NCBI GenBank assembly: GCA_017560305.1
Contig: JAFYOF010000155.1
Coordinates: 1 to 18,410 of the forward strand
Origin: Alistipes sp.
GTDB taxonomy: Bacteria > Bacteroidota > Bacteroidia > Bacteroidales > Rikenellaceae
Length of the DNA stretch: 18,410 bases
Direction of reading: 5' to 3'
Positions 14,155-18,410 of this stretch are shown here, piece after piece. Within the stretch, counting starts at the first letter, position 1, and every line of letters starts with the position of its first letter. Below the pieces are notes generated by a model. It had not been told where the DNA came from. It saw only the letters and a program-made list of their open reading frames with translations, and made no database searches. A program made the translations under genes and the position numbers.

Positions 14155-14890
14155 TGCGGCGCTGTTGCTTGCGGGATGCAGCTACCCTTCGCACGAGGAG
14201 TTCGAGGAGCGCCCGCACGGCACAATCAGCGTTGCGCACCTGAAGACCCTCTGCCGCGAGGGCTCAACAACCATCACCGATGACATATCAATCGAGGCGT
14301 ATGTGGTGGCGAATGACCTCTATGGCGAATACCTGAACGCCGTGATACTTTGCGATGAGAGTGGCGGCATAGAGTTGTCGTTGGAGTGCGACAATACCGC
14401 TGCGCAGTTCCCCATCTCGGCGCGCGTGGTGGTCCACTGCACGGGGTTGGCGCTGGGCAGTTATGGCGGGGAGATTACTCTCGGTGCGCCACCTACGGGG
14501 AGTTACCGAGTGGAACGCATCGCAGAGCGGGATTTTGACCGATACCTGATGATTGACCGCGAGCAGGCAAAGGAGATAAAGCCGAAAAAGATTACAATAG
14601 CGGAACTTGCACCGAGCCACATAGGCAACTATATCGCACTGGAGGATGTAACCTTTGGCGAGGAGGCGGGGCTATGCTGGTGCGACACCGATGCCGAAAC
14701 GGGCGAGGCACACACAACCATCCGCACCCTGCGTGACCGCGAGGGTAACTCTTTGCAAGTGCGGGCAATGGCTTCGTGCACCTACGGCGGCGAGGAGATA
14801 CCCGCGGGTTACGGCACGGTGTGGGGCGTAGTGGAATACTCAAGCGGGAGTTACCTGCTGCGCATCGTAAACCACAGAATAGATTTTTAG
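14126..14890 (+). CDS. DUF5689-domain lipoprotein (second of two)
   Basis: Predicted lipoprotein of 254 residues, a diverged paralogue of the preceding gene. I start it at ATG 14126 rather than at the adjacent GTG 14123, because this gives a standard signal peptide ending in LLLAGC with lipidated Cys18. After the linker comes the family pattern ISVAHLKTLCREGS, then DISIEAYVVANDLYGEYLNAVILCDESGGIEL, equivalent to the GGYVTSSDEAGNFYRTFTL segment of the first protein. The C-terminal half is again beta-rich. It contains extra cysteines (CWCDTD) that the first protein lacks. The overlap of 29 bp with the first gene implies coupled translation. A terminator follows after 8 nt. Confidence 0.8.
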   Translation: MRTIAKYLISAALLLAGCSYPSHEEFEERPHGTISVAHLKTLCREGSTTITDDISIEAYVVANDLYGEYLNAVILCDESGGIELSLECDNTAAQFPISARVVVHCTGLALGSYGGEITLGAPPTGSYRVERIAERDFDRYLMIDREQAKEIKPKKITIAELAPSHIGNYIALEDVTFGEEAGLCWCDTDAETGEAHTTIRTLRDREGNSLQVRAMASCTYGGEEIPAGYGTVWGVVEYSSGSYLLRIVNHRIDF

Positions 14891-14898
14891 AAAACGAA

Positions 14899-14938
14899 AA
14901 GGTTGCTCAACCGCTTGGGTTAAGCAACCTTATTTTTT
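14899..14938. terminator. Bidirectional terminator shared by the DUF5689 pair and obg
   Basis: AAGGTTGCTCAACC (14899-14912) pairs with GGTTAAGCAACCTT (14918-14931), with one C-A mismatch, around loop GCTTG. TATTTTTTG follows on the + strand. On the - strand the stem runs into TTTTCGTTTT. It sits between the convergent stop codons at 14890 and 14966. Confidence 0.85.
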
Positions 14939-14965
14939 GTATTCTATTTTCAACTTTTGGAATTA

Positions 14966-15982
14966 CTACTCTGACTGCAACGCCTCCCAAAGCATATCCT
15001 TTAAGCGCGTGATATTCATATTCGCAACTGACGAGATGAATACCGATGGGATACCCTCGGGGAGTGATGGGCGCATCTGCTCAATCAACTCATCATCGAG
15101 CATATCGCACTTTGTCACCGCCAGCAGACGCTGCTTGTCAAGTAACTCGGGGTTATACTGCGTGAGCTCGCCGAGCAAAATCTCATAATCCTTTGCGATG
15201 TCGTCGCTATCGGCTGGCACCATAAAGAGCAACACAGAGTTACGCTCGATGTGGCGCAGGAAGCGTGTTCCAAGACCCTTGCCCTCGTGAGCACCCTCGA
15301 TGATACCCGGGATGTCGGCCATAACGAATGACTTGTGGTCACGCACCTCGACGATACCGAGATTTGGTTCAAGCGTAGTGAAGGCGTAGTTCGCAATCTT
15401 TGGCTTGGCTGCCGACACAACCGACAACAAGGTACTCTTACCCGCATTTGGGAAGCCCACCAGACCAACATCTGCCAACACCTTCAACTCAAGTACGAAA
15501 GCGCCCTCATCGCCCTCCTCACCTGGCTGCGCATAGCGCGGAGCCTGATTTGTAGAGCTCTTGAAGTGCCAGTTACCCAAGCCACCGCGACCGCCCTTGA
15601 GCAGCACCAACTGTTCTCCGTGCTCGGTCACCTCGCCCACTGGGACCAACTCCTGTGTGCCATCCTCGTTCTCAACAAGACGGCGCGCAACAGTACCCAG
15701 AGGCACTGGGATGATGATATCGGCAGCATCCTTACCTGTCGAACGAGCACCGTGACCACCCTCGCCATCCTCGGCAAACTGGTGACGCTGATACTTCAGG
15801 TGAATCAATGTCCAATACTGACGATCGCCCTGCAAGATGATGCTACCACCCTTGCCGCCATCGCCGCCATCAGGACCACCAAACGCCACGAACTTCTCAC
15901 GACGGAAGTGGCACGAGCCTGCACCACCGTGACCCGAACGGGCAAAAATCTTCACATAATCAACAAAATTTGAACCTGCCAT
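14966..15982 (-). CDS. obg: Obg/CgtA GTPase
   Basis: Essential ribosome-associated GTPase involved in large-subunit assembly and growth control. The 338-residue product is the short form, with no C-terminal OCT domain. The N-terminal Gly-rich Obg fold (1-158) shows [21 protein letters not shown]. The G domain follows with G1 GFPNAGKST (176-184), the switch I threonine in [13 protein letters not shown]3 DIPG (223-226), G4 TKCD (290-293, in place of NKxD) and a G5-like ISSVAN. It is convergent with the DUF5689 pair and has its own promoter (16010-16040) immediately after the TonB receptor stop codon. In many Bacteroidales obg lies near adk, so this is a separate setting. Confidence 0.97.
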   Translation of the reverse strand: MAGSNFVDYVKIFARSGHGGAGSCHFRREKFVAFGGPDGGDGGKGGSIILQGDRQYWTLIHLKYQRHQFAEDGEGGHGARSTGKDAADIIIPVPLGTVARRLVENEDGTQELVPVGEVTEHGEQLVLLKGGRGGLGNWHFKSSTNQAPRYAQPGEEGDEGAFVLELKVLADVGLVGFPNAGKSTLLSVVSAAKPKIANYAFTTLEPNLGIVEVRDHKSFVMADIPGIIEGAHEGKGLGTRFLRHIERNSVLLFMVPADSDDIAKDYEILLGELTQYNPELLDKQRLLAVTKCDMLDDELIEQMRPSLPEGIPSVFISSVANMNITRLKDMLWEALQSE

Positions 15983-16009
15983 ATCTCAATATATTTCTAA
16001 TTCCGACTG

Positions 16010-16040
16010 CAAAGATAAGAGTTTTGCGCCAAAACGCCAA
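16010..16040 (-). promoter_or_regulatory. Promoter of obg
   Basis: On the - strand TTG (16040-16038) is followed after 20 nt by TATCTTTG (16017-16010), a full Bacteroidota consensus. It starts 2 nt after the stop codon of the receptor gene. The obg ATG is about 27 nt beyond the -7 box. Confidence 0.82.
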
Positions 16041-16042
16041 AT

Positions 16043-18410
16043 TTAAAACTTCCACGACACAACAGCATAGAATGTGCGGGGATAGGAATAGGTGATAATG
16101 TCATCCTGAGGAGCATAAATCGTCTGCGCACCGCTGCGATAATGGCGTATGCGAGTCTGCTCGTAACCGCCATAGACGATGTTATCCTCGCCAAGTAAGT
16201 TTCTCACCATCAAGCTCAACGACATACGCGAAGCACCCACCGAAAACCATTTCGCAACGGAGCAATCCACAGTCACGGCATCGCCCAATCGTTGCTGGCT
16301 CAAAAACCGCTCATACAATTCCGCCGAGGCAGATGACTGACGCGCCACGCGCTCGGTGCGACGCACAATCGAAGGCTCGACATATCTGCCACCCGCATAG
16401 TTCACTCCGCCCGAGAAAATCCACCCACGGCGAGCGAAGTAGTCAAGTGATGCCGACGCTGTAATCTGCGGAGCACCGCCCACACGGCAGCCGCTCATAT
16501 AACTTGGCGAGGAGATGCAGACCTCGCTGTTATCCACATCAGCATAGTGGCTCACAAGCGGGTTGTCGGCATAGTGGTAGCGACCCGCCGAGGCGGTCAC
16601 CTCCGCCTGCCAACTGCGTGAAAGGAAGATGCGGGCAGCAGCCTCCACGCCATAGCGCAAAATGCCGATGCTGCTGATGTCAATATCACAATATATCGCC
16701 GAGAGGTCATCGTAACCACGCAACACCATCCGCTCATCGTGGCTTCGCGAGGCAAACGCCGACACCACCATATCTACCGCCGAGGTGCGAAACTTGTAAT
16801 TCACATCCACAGCCTCACGGCGCTCAAGGCTCGGGTCATCGACCATACGGTTGTTATACTGCGGATTGAGGAATATATCATCCGCCTCGGGCGCACGCCG
16901 TGACACCATAGCAGCCACGCCGATGTGATGGTTTGGCGAGATGGCATAGCCAGCCGAGAACTTGAATGTGTAGGGGTCAAAAGACTTTCTTGCAGAGCAA
17001 CCCAGCGAGCGAGAGCCAGAATACAACTCCTTCTCGAAATAACCCTCACGCACCACCTGCTGACGCCCCGCCTCAAGTGCTGCGAGAATCTGCCAGCGCG
17101 AGGTGTTATACTCAACGCCCACATTAAGTGACACGGAGCGGCGGCGCAACTCATAGTCGTAACCAAAGCGGTCACCCTCACGCACGATATCGTCCGCCGA
17201 GAGCAGGTTGTTGCGAAGGTTATTGGAGTAGGTGTCGTCATCAAGGAGGTAGTAATCGACATCACGCAGATGGGTCGCGCCGAGCAGGTCCTCCATCTGC
17301 TTATATCTTCGTGAGCCGTTGAAATCGGCACGCGCGCCGTAGTTGAGCACCACATCGCGCCCGATGGGCGAGGTAAGTTGCAACGAGAGTTGCGCCCTCG
17401 CAATGCGCTCCACACGGCTCTCCAGCGCATAGACCGCGCCATCGGCCGACCTGCGATTCTGGGCATACATATCTGCCCAGTTCACCTGCGTGTAGTTCTC
17501 ATTGCCCGCGCGCCACTCATAGGCAACCTCGGCAGCGACCTGCTCGTCGGCGTAATAACTCGGCAGATAGCGGTAGTTGTCGGGGCGGGGCGTCATCGCA
17601 TCGTACCACCCCAGCGCGCTATATCTTCTGTGACCATAATCGCCACCCACGGCAAGGCCCATACGCGTATCACCCCACAGCGGAGCATCCAGTTCGACCG
17701 CCACAAAAGGTACGGCATCGTGTCGTGTGCGCGAGTTACGCACCTTGTCCGACTGGCGACCCCACGAGGGGTTGTAGAGGTTGTCGCCCGTGAGGGTGAA
17801 GGTCTCCTGCGTAGTACCCGAGCGCAAACCCTTCTCGCCCACCGTAGAGAGCGCCAAAAGCGAGAGCGTAGCGCCCTGCTGAAACTCTTTCGTCAGGCGA
17901 AAACCGACATCGAGCGAGTTATTGTTCACGCCCTTAACATAGAGGTCATCGCCACCCTTTGCCGAGGCGTAGGCCGACATACTCAAGCCCCGCTTCAGCA
18001 GCGAATGCACCGTAGAACGCACACCACCAAGATAGCCCTTGCCCGAAAGGAACAGAGCCACATTGCCACCCGACAGAGGCACACCATCCTTTAGCGAGAA
18101 GCAATCCATACCCGCCTCGCCACCAATTACGCCATCGGCGTGCGCAAGAGCAGCATAGTCCCGCTCAGAAACCGCCAAACGGCGCAGAATGGAGATATTT
18201 GAGCGTCTTAAATCAAGACCCGCGACAGAGGCCAGCCGCTCGGAGTAGTGCAGACCACGGCGGGCATAGTCGACCATAGAAAAGCGAAACGCCGCCAGTT
18301 CATCGTACATATCATCTGCGTGATGCAATGCACGATAAAACAGCAGCGTGTCAGTTGTGATTGAAAACTCTGCGTAAGGCTCCGACTCAAACTTGTAAAG
18401 CATATAATCC
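16043..18410 (-). CDS. TonB-dependent outer-membrane receptor, C-terminal part
   Basis: Outer-membrane importer powered by the TonB complex. The frame is open to the right edge (the codons before ATG 18403 read Asp-Tyr), so the true start and the signal peptide, any carboxypeptidase-like domain and most or all of the plug lie outside the window. About 788 residues are visible. They are typical barrel sequence: alternating hydrophobic strands with Tyr/Trp belts, Asp/Asn/Gly-rich turns, and a final strand TFYAVVSWKF ending in the Phe of the outer-membrane assembly signal. The segment DNLYNPSWGRQSDKVRN is a long extracellular-loop-type motif. Nothing visible identifies the ligand. The DUF5689 lipoproteins nearby are of a type often linked to such receptors. 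No terminator separates it from obg. Confidence 0.9.
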   Translation of the reverse strand, partial: DYMLYKFESEPYAEFSITTDTLLFYRALHHADDMYDELAAFRFSMVDYARRGLHYSERLASVAGLDLRRSNISILRRLAVSERDYAALAHADGVIGGEAGMDCFSLKDGVPLSGGNVALFLSGKGYLGGVRSTVHSLLKRGLSMSAYASAKGGDDLYVKGVNNNSLDVGFRLTKEFQQGATLSLLALSTVGEKGLRSGTTQETFTLTGDNLYNPSWGRQSDKVRNSRTRHDAVPFVAVELDAPLWGDTRMGLAVGGDYGHRRYSALGWYDAMTPRPDNYRYLPSYYADEQVAAEVAYEWRAGNENYTQVNWADMYAQNRRSADGAVYALESRVERIARAQLSLQLTSPIGRDVVLNYGARADFNGSRRYKQMEDLLGATHLRDVDYYLLDDDTYSNNLRNNLLSADDIVREGDRFGYDYELRRRSVSLNVGVEYNTSRWQILAALEAGRQQVVREGYFEKELYSGSRSLGCSARKSFDPYTFKFSAGYAISPNHHIGVAAMVSRRAPEADDIFLNPQYNNRMVDDPSLERREAVDVNYKFRTSAVDMVVSAFASRSHDERMVLRGYDDLSAIYCDIDISSIGILRYGVEAAARIFLSRSWQAEVTASAGRYHYADNPLVSHYADVDNSEVCISSPSYMSGCRVGGAPQITASASLDYFARRGWIFSGGVNYAGGRYVEPSIVRRTERVARQSSASAELYERFLSQQRLGDAVTVDCSVAKWFSVGASRMSLSLMVRNLLGEDNIVYGGYEQTRIRHYRSGAQTIYAPQDDIITYSYPRTFYAVVSWKF

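Noticed and set aside
15335..15973. A 212-residue + strand frame antisense to obg
   Set aside because: Obg is complete and convincing on the - strand; the antisense product has no recognisable domain.
17378..18094. A 238-residue + strand frame antisense to the TonB receptor gene
   Set aside because: It is Arg/His-rich without motifs and mirrors the receptor's codon pattern.
1..18410. Mobile elements, CRISPR arrays, toxin-antitoxin or defence genes
   Set aside because: No transposase, integrase, spaced direct repeats, phage genes or nuclease-defence domains are visible. All sizeable frames are accounted for by ordinary chromosomal families.

Overview
This window looks like an ordinary chromosomal segment of a Bacteroidales gut-type bacterium. 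The evidence is the gene content: a ricT (PSP1) and gldH pair, a DUF5606 protein, DUF5689 lipoproteins, an OCT-less Obg and a large TonB-dependent receptor. Several promoters also have the Bacteroidota form TTG-N19/20-TAnnTTTG. The intermediate base composition and heavy use of GAG, GGC and CGC codons would fit Rikenellaceae (Alistipes-like), but that is a guess. No phage, transposon, plasmid, CRISPR or toxin-antitoxin signature is visible. Coding density is high and the intergenic gaps are short.

Layout, left to right. (1) Positions 1-5826, + strand: the 3' part of an RND multidrug pump gene, its TolC-type outer-membrane partner, the AAA+ ATPase RarA, a secreted alpha/beta hydrolase and a YfcE-type metallophosphoesterase. 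The spacings are 12, 39, 3 and 2 nt, so this may be read as one long unit. A possible folded RNA element follows at 5841-5920, then a hairpin terminator. (2) Positions 6004-8517: an AraC-family regulator (-) divergent from a MATE efflux pump (+). The pump's -7 box lies only 7 nt before the start codon. (3) Positions 8575-11379, + strand: ricT, gldH and trmB (TTG start), closed by a strong terminator. (4) Positions 11479-11647: a tRNA-Val(UAC) gene with its own promoter and terminator, followed by about 175 nt of non-coding DNA rich in small hairpins. (5) Positions 11873-13234, - strand: an MscS channel gene followed by a DUF5606 gene, divergent from (6) two overlapping DUF5689 lipoprotein genes (+, 13351-14890). 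A shared bidirectional terminator separates these from (7) obg (-, 14966-15982), which has its own promoter just after the stop codon of (8) a large TonB-dependent receptor gene (-) that runs off the right edge.

Functional themes are drug and solute efflux (RND-TolC, MATE), envelope lipoproteins and outer-membrane transport (gldH, DUF5689 pair, TonB receptor), osmotic protection (MscS), and core information processing (RarA, RicT, TrmB, tRNA-Val, Obg). I did not find a convincing new multi-gene system. The points most worth a second look are the nested-stem element at 5841-5920, the hairpin cluster after the tRNA, the cysteine-rich extension and basic tail of RicT, and the DUF5689 pair near a TonB receptor.
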